In this document: positions 23,601 through 33,100 of the stretch, one piece after another
Layout: each line of letters begins with the position of its first letter
Position numbering within the stretch: the first letter of the stretch is position 1
The notes under the pieces: generated by a model
The model's input: the letters and a program-made list of their open reading frames with translations, nothing else
Databases searched by the model: none
Told to the model about the DNA's origin: nothing
Origin: Adenanthera pavonina
Lineage: Eukaryota; Streptophyta; Magnoliopsida; Fabales; Fabaceae
NCBI GenBank assembly: GCA_026686845.1
Contig: JAIVEN010000013.1
Span: forward strand, 82,001-146,000
Direction: 5' to 3'
DNA length: 64,000 nucleotides
Translations under genes and position numbers: made by a program

Positions 23601-24157
23601 AAATTCAAAATGGCGCGTGAAAATTCAAAATTTAATACTGCTCTGTTAAATTTTTATTATATAATCAAGGATGGCCAGGTTCAAGAGACTAGTACGTCGT
23701 TAGACTGAGATATACCATGTCAATACAGCCATAAAGTTGAACGCTTTAATTGTCAATGGATTAAGTTTCGTCACTATTTTTGTGTTTTAAATTTTTAGAA
23801 TGTCAACTAGATTAGTCTCACTTGGAATGTTTTCCTTGTATTACACTTTTTCTACCTTAACTATGTTTTTGAAACCGTAATCTTCAAATGACAATGTAAA
23901 TGTGGTTTCTTAAGTTTCCGCAAAATAGATTCACCCTAAGTTTTCTCATAAAAATAGCCTGGCTGGATGACTTTGAGGTTCAAAGGTTAATATTATGATT
24001 GCATTTGCTTTTCAATGCTTTATTTATGTCATTGTTTCTAGTTTCTTGAAGGCTGAGCCTTGTTGTTTTATTTTTCTTGTTTTGTGTTTGTCTTCTATGC
24101 CACTGAATTGTTTTTGTTAAATACAGTGCTTTGGCCACTAAAGAATCTCTCGCATAA
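5286..24157 (+). CDS. CLC-e: Chloride channel protein CLC-e, seven exons, complete
   Basis: Voltage-gated-chloride-channel (CLC) family membrane protein. Arabidopsis CLC-e is reported in thylakoid membranes and linked to anion/nitrate homeostasis. Exons: 5286-5660, 6013-6409, 13381-13581, 14680-15146, 21824-22384, 23305-23507, 24127-24157. All junctions are GT-AG and the phases agree, giving 744 residues plus TAA. Residues 1 to about 80 look like a plastid transit peptide (Ser/Pro/Cys/basic, few acids). The CLC signature GPEGP, with the gating Glu at about residue 218, is in exon 2. GGYYAPSLFIGA (the anion-pathway Tyr/Pro loop) is near residue 435 in exon 4. Two CBS domains lie at about 600-657 and 680-735. 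5286 is the first ATG in frame, with A at -3 and G at +4. Family length is about 700 residues, so the gene looks intact. Introns 2 and 4 are swollen by transposons. CLC-f is the closest alternative, but the plastid-like N-terminus and the AGVCQVPLTAVLLLFELTQD wording favour CLC-e. Confidence 0.93.
6013..6409 (+). CDS. CLC-e: CLC-e exon 2 (GPEGP selectivity/gating region)
   Basis: Starts after ATTGATAG with IHEIRDLCWDGIPNRG, continuing the phase-0 junction, and ends in phase 1 before GTAAGA. It contains TLGTGNSLGPEGPVVDIG, with the gating Glu codon at 6289-6291. Confidence 0.93.
7785..8060 (+). repeat. Copia 5' LTR
   Basis: 276 bp, TG...CA ends, matching 12652-12927 along its whole length with about 20 differences. 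It contains a TATATATG box-like stretch near 8003. Confidence 0.92.
8061..8073 (+). promoter_or_regulatory. Primer binding site, tRNA-Met type
   Basis: TGGTATCAAAGTC directly follows the LTR end. This is the usual start of a plant Copia PBS (TGGTATCAGAGC), with small changes. Confidence 0.8.
8250..12610 (+). pseudogene. Copia gag-pol remnant
   Basis: Domain order is Copia-type: gag (about 8270-8870), a CX2CX4HX4C zinc knuckle at 8946-8987, protease motif DSGATDHISG near 9246, an integrase zinc-binding region (9660-9790), the integrase core with FIDDHTR and RSDNGREY (9840-10140), reverse transcriptase (11150-12170) and RNase H (12180-12560). It is a pseudogene. Many stops and shifts split it (for example at 9350, 10136, 11142 and 11436). 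The reverse-transcriptase active-site YVDD reads YVVD at 11708-11719, losing one catalytic Asp. Confidence 0.9.
12652..12927 (+). repeat. Copia 3' LTR
   Basis: 276 bp partner of 7785-8060. It is preceded by a purine-rich tract (12641-12651) and followed by the AAGGT target-site copy. Confidence 0.92.
13381..13581 (+). CDS. CLC-e: CLC-e exon 3
   Basis: Begins after TTTGTTTTCAG. The split Gly codon from exon 2 is restored (SG|FNAAVAGCFF). It encodes a core CLC helix with the FAVES-like SVESVLWPSP segment and ends in phase 1 before GTGAGC. Confidence 0.92.
14680..15146 (+). CDS. CLC-e: CLC-e exon 4 (central membrane core)
   Basis: Follows TTGTTTCAG and encodes ELPLYLLLGILCGLVSLAL through SPQAYGL. 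It carries the GGYYAPSLFIGA loop and ends in phase 0 before GTAATA. Confidence 0.93.
15384..15656 (-). repeat. Probable 3' LTR of minus-strand Copia fragment
   Basis: It lies beyond the purine tract (complement CTTGAGGGGGAG). On the + strand it runs from TGTGGAATTTT to GCTCTCCA, so it has TG...CA ends. No partner LTR remains in the window, so the far edge is approximate. Confidence 0.5.
15384..17466 (-). mobile_element. Truncated Copia element, minus strand (CLC-e intron 4)
   Basis: Read on the minus strand, a Copia pol fragment starts abruptly at about 17466 inside the integrase C-terminal region (NWGEAVLTTTYLINLTP) and runs through reverse transcriptase (about 16700-15970, YVDD intact near 15990) and RNase H remnants (about 15970-15690). 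It ends at a purine tract (complement of 15657-15672) and an LTR-like stretch at about 15384-15656. The gag, protease and 5' LTR are missing. The longest piece, 16085-16828, still reads 247 codons. Its 5' break coincides with the start of another Copia fragment in the opposite orientation. Confidence 0.82.
16085..17468 (-). pseudogene. Copia pol fragment (integrase end, RT)
   Basis: Two main open pieces, 17109-17468 (integrase C-terminus, with LDPRAIKCVFLG) and 16085-16828 (linker and reverse transcriptase, with TVGCKWVLDIKYNSDGS and FQLDIKNAILNGDLEEVY). A broken low-complexity linker lies between them. It is non-functional because the first half of the polyprotein is absent. Confidence 0.85.
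18589..18732 (+). repeat. TRIM 5' LTR
   Basis: 144 bp, clearly alignable to 18862-19007 (shared ATTCTCCCACCTCA/GTTCTCCCACCTCA and AGTATG core). It is followed one base later by the primer site. Confidence 0.85.
18862..19007 (+). repeat. TRIM 3' LTR
   Basis: 146 bp, TGATGGGGATTTGG to CCCATCA, followed by the ATTTA target-site copy. Confidence 0.85.
20399..20579 (+). repeat. 3' LTR of truncated Copia
   Basis: It lies directly after the purine tract ending at 20398. It starts TATAGGAATATC and ends near AGTCTTCCA. There is no partner LTR in the window, so the exact borders are inferred. Confidence 0.55.
20860..21652 (-). mobile_element. GC-rich non-autonomous element, copy 2 (inverted)
   Basis: 793 bp, with inverted ends GTCAAAGGC (20860-20868) and GCCTTTGAC (21644-21652). 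Read on the minus strand it matches the two halves of the element in intron 2, including the GCCTAAGGCGC, GAGAGGCATGCGCCTT and TTTCTTTCACTGACTT landmarks. It contains a 71-bp tandem duplication and an AT-rich middle. It has no coding capacity. The class is not known to me. Confidence 0.65.
20894..21035 (+). repeat. 71-bp perfect tandem duplication
   Basis: The segment beginning ATGCCCGAGACAAGAGG at 20894 is repeated from 20965 with essentially no differences, implying a recent local duplication inside the older element. Confidence 0.9.
21824..22384 (+). CDS. CLC-e: CLC-e exon 5 (last helices and first CBS domain)
   Basis: Follows TTTAGCAG and starts VGMAATLAGVCQVPLT, matching the exon 4 end in phase 0. 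A polar linker leads to CBS domain 1 (VSQAMKTRYV to LTLGDIRE). It ends at KKPE before GTAGCA. Confidence 0.93.
23305..23507 (+). CDS. CLC-e: CLC-e exon 6 (second CBS domain)
   Basis: Follows TTTCGCAG with ELLVSELCLLHGGICSVPWT. It contains the TPDMDLLSAQMAMKKYGVNQ and VPVV segments of CBS domain 2 and ends in phase 2 (TGC AG) before GTTTTT. Confidence 0.92.
24127..24157 (+). CDS. CLC-e: CLC-e exon 7 (terminal, 31 bases)
   Basis: Very short last exon after AAATACAG, encoding SALATKESLA and the TAA at 24155-24157. The wording matches the end of the CLC-e family (TRRALATR-like), which supports the splice choice. Confidence 0.82.
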
Positions 24158-26129
24158 TATTCACTGCTGGCACCGGGAAGGACGGAATCACCATCAGAAA
24201 GATGCATAGCCTGCTCTGCAATATTCTTCCGTCAACATACCCAACAGTTGTCTCCCCTGTAAAATATTAACCGTTAGATTGATCTGACAGTTCGATTGCT
24301 TTAAAAAACAGGCATCTCTCTCTCTCTCTCACTCGCTCACCTCCTTCCTCGTCTTCCCTCATCGATCTCAAATCCCTCCTCTGGAGCTACTCCTTCATAA
24401 ATTTATTAAAATCCCCATCCTAGCCATTAATTCTTGAAGAAAAAAAAAACTTCCTCTGGTCCTCGAAGATTGTTAATAGTTTCTAGCAGCGCCACATATT
24501 GCAGACAGAACCCAGAATTGAACGGCTAGTTACGAGGAAGATAAGGAAGAGGAGAAAAACCATCAATTAGGTGTTCAGATTGAGCTATTCCCAGCACATT
24601 ATTTGGCTTTGCAAATTAGCCCTTCAGACAGCAAACCATCGAAATGGACAAAAGGAGAGGTGAATTTGGGGTTTGGAACTTGGAAGAGCTTTGGCCAAAA
24701 AAAACTTGGAAGAGGGCTTTGGACTCCAGAAGCTCACTCTCACTCTCATCAATAAACGTACATTATTGATGTGGATCATTGAATCGGTATGGCTAGCCAA
24801 TATTATGATGATGATGATATTGTTGCTGTCAGTGTTAAGAGAATTAAATTAAATCGACCTAGAACGGTCAAAATGGAAGAATTGATACCAAATATTAAAA
24901 ATCAAACCAGTTATTAAATTAATTAAAACAGCAGTTTAAGATTTAGTGGTTAAATCATGATATAACCATAGTTGAACTGATCATAATTAAATTAATATAA
25001 TTTTAATTATATATTAATTATTTGAAAAAAGAATATAAATATTAAAAAAATTAAAGTGAGTAAATGTGAGAAGTGAAAATATAAATTAAAAAAGGGAATA
25101 AATATTTTATAATTTTAAAAATAAAGTAATTGTAAAACATAAGATATCTATAATAATGTTAAGAAAGTCAGATCACTCATTGAATTGGCCAATGCAATAA
25201 CTCAAAGTTCAATGTTTTAATTAAGGTTAAATTAGTCATAATAGGTATTACAAAGATTAAAATGATTTCATTATATAAAGAAAAATATTCAAGAAATAAA
25301 CAAAAAACTAAAGATTGCAAAAAAAAAAAAAGCTAGAGGAGGTGAAAGGCATGAACATTTTACCATTAAGCACTTTTAAGAATCATACTAAAGCTAAATT
25401 AAAGAAATTAATTATTTTAAATAAAGAATAAGAGTAAGCCAATTTTAAAAAATATATATAAATAACTTAAAAAGAAAAAGGCATAGAAAATATAATTAAA
25501 AGATAATATATTAATAAACTATCCAACTAATAACAATAAAATTAAAAAAAATTAAAATGATAAAAATACAAAAAATAAAATTATAATTAAGAAAAGGAGA
25601 TAAAATTTTGAATATATAATTTATAATTGAAAATCTTAATAAAACAAACAAATATTCACATTAACATACATAAATATATATTATTGTGATTGATGGGAAA
25701 TTTGAAGTCATCTTGGGAACGTGCAAATATATGGTGGGGAAGTGTGATAGTGTGCAAATTTCAAAAATGGGAAAAAGGAGTAACGAATGAGCTTAAAAAC
25801 AATAACGTCATATTTGGTAAGATGGAAGCATTTTGAAGGAAATGGAAAGGGAGAACAAAAAAGAGAGAAGGGTTTCATGCAAAGACTATTTTTATTCATT
25901 AAAAGTTTGAATGATATATATCAAACATGTTTTATAAGGATTTATCTCTTATTCTATCTTTCATATATATATATATATATACCAAATTTAATATAATATC
26001 TTCCATTTGTTTTGCCCCAAAATCATCATTTATTCTCTCTCGCCTCAAAAGCTTTTTGTTAGTATGTCATCTTCTTGCAGGTTCAACGCCTTCTTCTCCA
26101 ATCACCCTCCTTCCACTTTTGCCCACAGA
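24158..26129. other. CLC-e 3' flank and AT-rich spacer
   Basis: Contains the presumed 3' UTR of CLC-e (first 100-200 bases), a CT microsatellite at about 24313-24332 and very AT-rich sequence from 24840 to 25700. A TA microsatellite is near 25962-25981. No gene is recognised; the short frames are AT-driven. Confidence 0.5.
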
Positions 26130-26321
26130 AAGAAGTATAAGAGAGTAATTTTCTATTCTTTGTATTCAATGTGTTACATTGTGCCTCTCAATATATAGAG
26201 AGGACAATAGAGATAATAGATAGTACAAGAGTGTAGTACATGAGAAACGTGCAATGAACCTAGACAAGCTATAGGATATGTACAATGCAATACAATACAA
26301 TCTGATATAGGATATGTAACG
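26130..26321 (-). repeat. Probable 3' LTR of minus-strand Copia
   Basis: It lies beyond the purine tract of the Copia relic. The left limit is a guess because no partner LTR survives. Confidence 0.4.
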
Positions 26322-26339
26322 CTCCCCCTCAAGCTGGTC

Positions 26340-29290
26340 CAAGCTTGTCACATAGGTAGCTAATTAGTGGACTTCAAAGAACTTTAGTCAAAATATCTGC
26401 TAATTGATCATTTGAATTGACAGATCTAGTGACAAGGTGTCTAGATTGACTCTTTTCTCTAATGAAGTGACAATCAACTTAAATATGTTTGGTCCTCTCA
26501 TGAAACACTAGATTAGAGGCAATATGCATTGCAACTTGATTGCCACAAACTAACTCCATTTGATTAAAACTTCCAAACTTTAATTCCTAGACAAGTTGCC
26601 TAAGCCAAATAAGTTCACAAGTGGCAACAGCCATAGCACAATATTCAGCTTTGTTACTAGATCTAACAAAACATTTTGTTTCTCACCTTTCCAAGAAACC
26701 AAATTCCCTCCAACAAACACTATCCTGAAGTAGAACATCCATCAACAGGAGATCCAACCCAATCTACATCATTATAGCTAGTTATCTGAGAGTTTCCCTT
26801 GTCTTCATATAGTAGTAGCCCTTGACTTGGAGCTCCTTTGATGTATTTGAGAATGCGAACAACTGCATCCCAATGATTATCACATGGTGATTGTAAGAAC
26901 TGACTCACTACACTCGCTGCAAATGAAATATCTGGTCAGGTGATAGTGAGATAGTTAAGCTTCCCAACAAGTCTTCAATTTCTCTTAGGAATTTTGAGAG
27001 GCTTCCCTAGTACTGGTAATAATTTAACATTTGGATCCATAGGAGCATTAGTTAGTTTACAATCTGCCATGTCAATTTCATTCAATATATCTAAAGCATA
27101 CTTCCTCTGAGAAATAGCAACTCTAGTACTAGATTGGGCTACCTTAATTCCCAAGAAATATTTGAGTTTTCCTAAATCTTTAATTTGGAAGGATGATAAT
27201 AAGTATTGCCCGTAATGACAATGTCATCCACATAAATAACAAAGTAGATACATTGTTCATAAGAAGTATAGCAATAGAACATAGAGTGATTTGCCTTACT
27301 TAGTATCATCCAAATTTCTGAATAATTAAGTTAAATTTTCCAAACCAAGATCAAGGAGATTGTTTTATCCTATAGAGTGATCGTCATAATTGACAAACTT
27401 TTCTAGACTCCCCCTGAGCAACAATGCGAGGTGGTTGCTTCGTATATACTTCTTCTTCTAGCTCATCATGAAGAAAGGCATTTTTTATATAACTGATGAA
27501 AAAACCAATGTCTGATAGTAGCTATGGATATAATCAAACGAACTGAGGTAATTTTGGCAATAAGAGAGAATGTGTCACCATAATCCAGACCAAAAATCTA
27601 AGTGTAGCCTTTGGCTACCAAATGAGCCTTCAAGCGATAAACATTCACTTCAAGACCAACCTCAACAGTATAGACCCATCGACAACCAATAGTGGATTGG
27701 TTAGGAGGTAAAGAGACTAATTCCTAAGTGCCATTAGAGTGCAAAGCAATCATTTCATCAATCATTGCTTGTCACCACCCAAGATGTGAAAATGCCCCAT
27801 GCACAGTTTTAGGAATGGAAACAAAATCCAACGAATAGACAAAAGCATAATCTGGAGGTGACAATCTATAATAACTCACAAAATTATAAACAGGATGAGG
27901 ATTATGAGTAGGGCAATTACCTTTGCAAAGAGTAATTGGTAGATTGTCATATGGAGGAAGTGTTGAGGCAACATTACGTGTTGGGGAAGGGCGTGAGTCA
28001 CTAGCTTCATCATCAATGCTTGCAGGAGGTAAAGGGCAAGGTCTTTGATGATAAGTGTGAATAACAAGAGGAGAAGTAGTCTTTAAAGGAATAATGGATG
28101 GAAGAAGAAAATGAAGAACCTTAGAGATTATTTGATGATCAAGTGTAGATGAAGAGAAATATAGAGAGGTTTCAAAGAACGTCACATCAACAAAAGTGAA
28201 ACACCTTTCTAGTTTCAAGTGAATAACATCTATATCCTTTTTTGTATACATGAATATCCAAGAAAAACACACTTGATAGCTTTGGCTATTAATTTATCTT
28301 TGCCGGGAGTAAGATCATGAACAAACAAGTACATCCAAAGATGTGAGGAGAAATAGGATAAAGTGGTTCGAAAGGAAACAAAATCGAATAAGAAATTTGA
28401 CCTTGTAAACCAAAAGAAGGCATATTATTAATTAGATAACAAGCAGCGAGAATAGCATCCCCCCAAAATTGTAAAGAGACATTAGAATAAAAAAGAAGGG
28501 TAAGGGTAGTCTCAATAAATGTCAATTTTTGCATTCTGCCACTCCATTTTGTTATGGCATATTTGAACAAGAAGATTGGTGAAGGATTCATTGAGAAGAC
28601 AAAAAATTTTGAAATGGAGTCAAAAAATATTCACAAGCATTATTACTATGCAAAATGTAGATTAATGTACCAAATTCATTTTTAATTTCGGCATGAAAGG
28701 ATTGAAAAATTGAAAGAACTTCAAAATGATTCTTCATTAGATATAACCAAGTGCATCAGGAATAGTTATCAATAAAGATTACAAAATATTGAAATCCTGA
28801 CATAGATAAAACATGACTAGGGCCCCAAATGTATGAACAAGTTTAAAGGGGAAACATCTTGATTATTGACTTAGTCTGGAAATGAAACGTGAGTTGTTTA
28901 CTAGTTGACATGACTCATGTTCAAATCATTCTTTGTAACTTTGACAAACTAGTATGTCCAAGACAACTATGAATTAGGTTGGGTGAAGTGATGATGGTGT
29001 AGGCAATAAAAGTGTGGGGGTATGAAAAGTAATAAAGCCCCTAGGACTCAAACCCTTCTCTGATCGTCCAACTAGTACTTTGATCCTTTATAACAAAAGA
29101 TTCATCGTCAATAACAACATAACATTTAAGAGCACAACAAAGCTTATTGAGATAGACAAAATTAAATAAACATTCAAGAACATAGATAATTGATTCTAAA
29201 GTGATTGAAGGAGTAACATCGGCTTGTCAAACACCTTTAGCAAGAGTCTTAGAACCATTAGCTAAAGTTATCATTTTCTTAATAACCATG
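26340..29290 (-). pseudogene. Copia pol remnant
   Basis: Open pieces are 28289-28591 (integrase end, FGLQGQISYSILFPFEPLYP), 27772-28272 (linker ending in ITLCKGNC-type text before RT) and 26720-26908 (RNase H, with AVVRILKYIKGAPSQGLLLY). Numerous stops lie between them. The domain order is normal for Copia, and the remnant is non-functional. Confidence 0.82.
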
Positions 29291-29370
29291 ACAAAATATT
29301 ATTTTCTCAATAACCATGACAAAATAATTTTTCCAAAAGCCATGACAAATCATTTGACTTTAATTATTGG
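29280..29370. repeat. Short tandem repeat, AATAACCATGACAAAAT type
   Basis: Three imperfect ~28-bp units carrying CCATGACAAA lie at about 29286, 29314 and 29340, at the end of the Copia relic. Confidence 0.6.
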
Positions 29371-29376
29371 AAGACT

Positions 29377-29731
29377 ATGTGTATGTTAACATTTCCCATG
29401 CGTACAATGCAGTCGGTTCTTACCAGCAATGCTACAAACTTCTCAAAACCACTGCAACCTTTGGTGCACATAAACATTCCCAATTGCCTCAATTATGAGC
29501 AGTTGCTACTGGTTCCTCTTTATACCTTTGACCTTGAGGACAATGTCAATTTTAAGAGGGAAGGAAATGTAATGGTACAAATCTTGAGTGGAATGGGCCA
29601 AGTAAAAATATGGGCTTGGGTTGAAATGAATGGCCAAGAATGAGATCAAAGTCCTTTGAGGATGTGACAATCAGTGGTTATATTATGAAATGATGCTTAA
29701 TTGGGAAGGTGTGAAAGAATTATGTGACCTT
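29377..29731 (+). pseudogene. Possible gypsy 3'-end remnant (host of next element)
   Basis: The reading ending FDLEDNVNFKREGNV (about 29525-29570) resembles the end of the neighbouring gypsy polyprotein (FDLGDKVQFDGEGTI), followed by an A/G-rich tract. It may be the 3' end and LTR start of an older related gypsy copy into which the next element inserted. This is inference from short similarity. Confidence 0.4.
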
Positions 29732-30140
29732 CTATTATGATTAGGCCCAATGAATCAAGCCCATCCATGATATATAACATTGAGGAGTAACAGAAGACAC
29801 AATCAAAATGGGGCCAGCAACGTGTGAGCACAAGAATTCATAAGCCCACTTGGAAGCTAAGGGAAAAGTAGGGCACTGTAGGATATATGATCCTAGCTAG
29901 TTGCCAGCGGGGGGGTCAGAGAAATATGTGGAGTATCTTCCCCTGTGTGGTCTTTTCTTTCTCAATGATGTCTTTTCTTCCTTTATCTTCAAATACTATG
30001 TCATTTCTATTTGAAGCTAGTTTTTAGTTTAAGAATGACGTGTAACAGAGTTTAGCCTTTATTATATCAATTAAGTCATCTTGAGAGCTTTAATCAAGTC
30101 TTGGTATTGTAACTTTTCTGTGTTAATCAGATATCATTAC
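29732..30140 (+). repeat. Gypsy 5' LTR
   Basis: About 409 bp, from CTATTATGATTAGGCCC to GATATCATTAC. It matches 34573-34980 with a small number of substitutions and indels. Confidence 0.88.
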
Positions 30141-30163
30141 GGACTTAGTGCTCTCATTGACCA

Positions 30164-33100
30164 ATGGCAGACAATACTCGTTTATCCGTGCTGAATAACG
30201 AGGTGAAGGAGGTCAAAGACACTTTGTCTTCAACTACAGCTCGTTTAGACACCATTGAACAAATGCTCGAGAGGCTCACCAAATCCATTAATGCTCTTAC
30301 TCATCGTGATCTTGCCTCCCCTCCTCCTTCAACTACCATTGGTACTTAGAACTCCTCTGTTAATGGTGGTTCTCCATTGGTTATGTCTTAACCATTTTAG
30401 ACTCGTTCCATTAAACTTGATTTTTCCTCGTTTTGACAGATCTGAACCTCTTAACTGGATATTTCGACCAGAACAATTTTTTTCTTATTAGGACACACTA
30501 GATTCTCAATGCTTACTGGTGGCTGTCATCCATATGGAAGGTATTGTAGTTCCATGGTTCCAAATGCTTCAAAAGACAAATCAAATTCCTACCTGGAAAG
30601 ATCTGGTATGTGCAATCAAATCTCATTATGGTCCTTCTCAGTTTGATAATCCCCGACATCAGTTATTTAAGTTGAAACAAATTGATTTTGTTGCTAAATT
30701 TTATCATGATTTCCTAATTCTTGCCAATCGTGTTGATGGAATATCGGAGGATGCATTACTTGACTGCTTTGTTAGTGGCCTAAAACCAGACATCAAGTGT
30801 GATGTGGTTTCTCAATTGCCATCTTCCCTACTTCGAGCTACTGCTTTGGCTTGCCTCTATGGTGACCGTGACACTGTCATTACCCCACCTTTGGAAAAAC
30901 ATCGTTTGGCCCTTCCCGCTTTACCTTGGCATAAATCAAGTAACCCATCAACACCATCACCTTCCAAGACATTTCTCCCACCCTTATTGCCAACCCCTCC
31001 CACCAAACCTATCCCTCCTATCAAAAAGCTTATTGCTGCCGAACAACAAATACGCTGTGAAAAAGGCCTCTATTTCACCTGTGATGAAAAATTTTTAGAA
31101 TCACAAATGTCCTAATGAACATTATATGGTCCTTCATGCTGAAGAAGATGACTCACTTGAACCACAACCTCCTGATTCGCCTACTTCTATATTTCACTTA
31201 TCCCTCAATGCCTTACAGGGCACCGGAGGCAAATGCACCATACGATTTCACGACTTCATTCAAAGCCAAGCTGTTCAAGTGCTCCTTGATGGTGGCAATT
31301 CAGACTCTTTCATCCACCCTAGAATTGCCCATCACTTAAGACTGCCTATTCAGCCATCACCGGGATTACGTGTTATTGTTGGAAATGGCGAAAGGATGAT
31401 AGGTGAGGGAATTGTCCATGATTTGGATATTTGCATTTGTAGGTACCATATTGTTGCTGATGCATATGTTTTGGGTGTGATTAGCTCTGATGTTGTATTG
31501 GGCTCTTCTTGGTTGGCTACCTTGGGTCCACACATAGCAAATTATAGCACAACACTCTCAAATTTTATCTCAACAATCAATTTGTCACTTTACAGGGCTA
31601 TAATGATAATACACCAATTTCTGCTGCTTTTCATCATCTCAAACGTCTTCATGATACTCATGTTATTGTTGAGTTATATACGCTCTCTTGTATCATTGAG
31701 GACCCCATCTTGACAACCTCTTTGGAGGTTCCTTCAGATACTCCCCATGATATTTCTCCATTGCTTGAGAAATACAATTCGATGTTCCAGGTTCCTAACA
31801 CACTTCCTCAACCATGTGCTCATAACCATGCAATTCCTTTAATTGAAGGTATTCCTCCTATCAAGGTCCGACCATATCGCTACCCTTTTACACACAAATC
31901 TATTATTGAGTAGATGGTTTCAGAAATGTTAGCAGCCGGCCTGATCAAACCCAGTACTAGTACTTTTTCAGCCCCTATTCTCCTTGTTAAAAAGAAAGAT
32001 GGTACTTGCTGTTTTTGTACAGATTATCGTGCTCTTAATGCTGTTACTATCAAAGACAGTTTTCCAATTCCCACTATTGATGAATTGCTTGATGAATTAA
32101 GTGGCTCACAGTTTTTTTCCAAACTCGACCTTCGTTCGGGTTACCATCAAATTCTAGTAAAGGAAGAAGATCGCCATAAGACAGCTTTTCGCACTCATCA
32201 AGGTCACTATGAATAGGTTGTTATGCCCTTCAGTCTTACAAATGCACTGGCAACCTTTCAGTCTCTCATGAACACTGTCTTCCATGATTTCCTCCAACGG
32301 CTTGTCCTTGTTTTTTTTTTTTTATGACATTTTGATTTACAGCGCTACTTGGGCTTTTCATTTAGACCATTTGGAACAAGTTTTTGCTCATTTGCAAGCA
32401 CACTTTCTTTTTGCAAAGTTATCAAAATGTTCATTTGGCCAACGGAAGATTTTCTATTTGGGCCATGTTGTGTCAATTGCTGGAGTTGAAATGGACTGCT
32501 TCAAAGTTGCCTCTATCTTGGATTGGCCCATTCCACAAACCGTCTCCCAACTCTATTCATTTTTTGGGCTTACCGGATATTATAGGCGCTTTATTCGTAA
32601 TTATACTACACTTACAATTCCACTTACCCAACTACTTAAGCTTGACTCTTTTCAATGGAACTAAGAGGCACAACATGCTTTTATTCGCTTAAAAGAAGCC
32701 TTTACTACAGCACCCATCTTAGCTCTCCCTGAGTTTTCAAAGCCCTTCATACTAGAGACTGACGCTTCTGGGTCTGGTATAAGTGCTATTTTGAGTCAAG
32801 ATGGCTGGCTTATTGCTTATTTTTCTCGTCAACTCTCTTCTCACATGCAGAGTAAATCTACTTAACTATATGCCATCACAGAAGCTGTTTCCAAATTTCG
32901 ACACTATTTATTGGGGCACTTTTTCATTATCCGCACAAATCAACGCAGTCTGAAGCACTTGTCAAAGCAAACCATACAAACCCCTAAACAAGAAGAGTGG
33001 CTTCCTAAATTACTCGGGTTTCGCTACACCATTGAATATAAGTCAGGTCATAGTAATCAAGCTGCTAATGCTTTGTCTCGAATTACTCACATGAATATCA

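Larger units (their letters stand above)
26130..29290 (-). mobile_element. 5'-truncated Copia element, minus strand
   Basis: A minus-strand Copia relic. Reading from right to left it has a protease/pre-integrase remnant (about 29290-28950), integrase (about 28900-28290), a linker (28270-27770), reverse transcriptase with YVDD intact (about 27760-27000, active site near 27225) and RNase H (about 26950-26350). A purine tract (complement of CTCCCCCTCAAGC at 26322) follows, then an LTR-like stretch down to about 26130. No gag or 5' LTR is seen. Confidence 0.8.
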
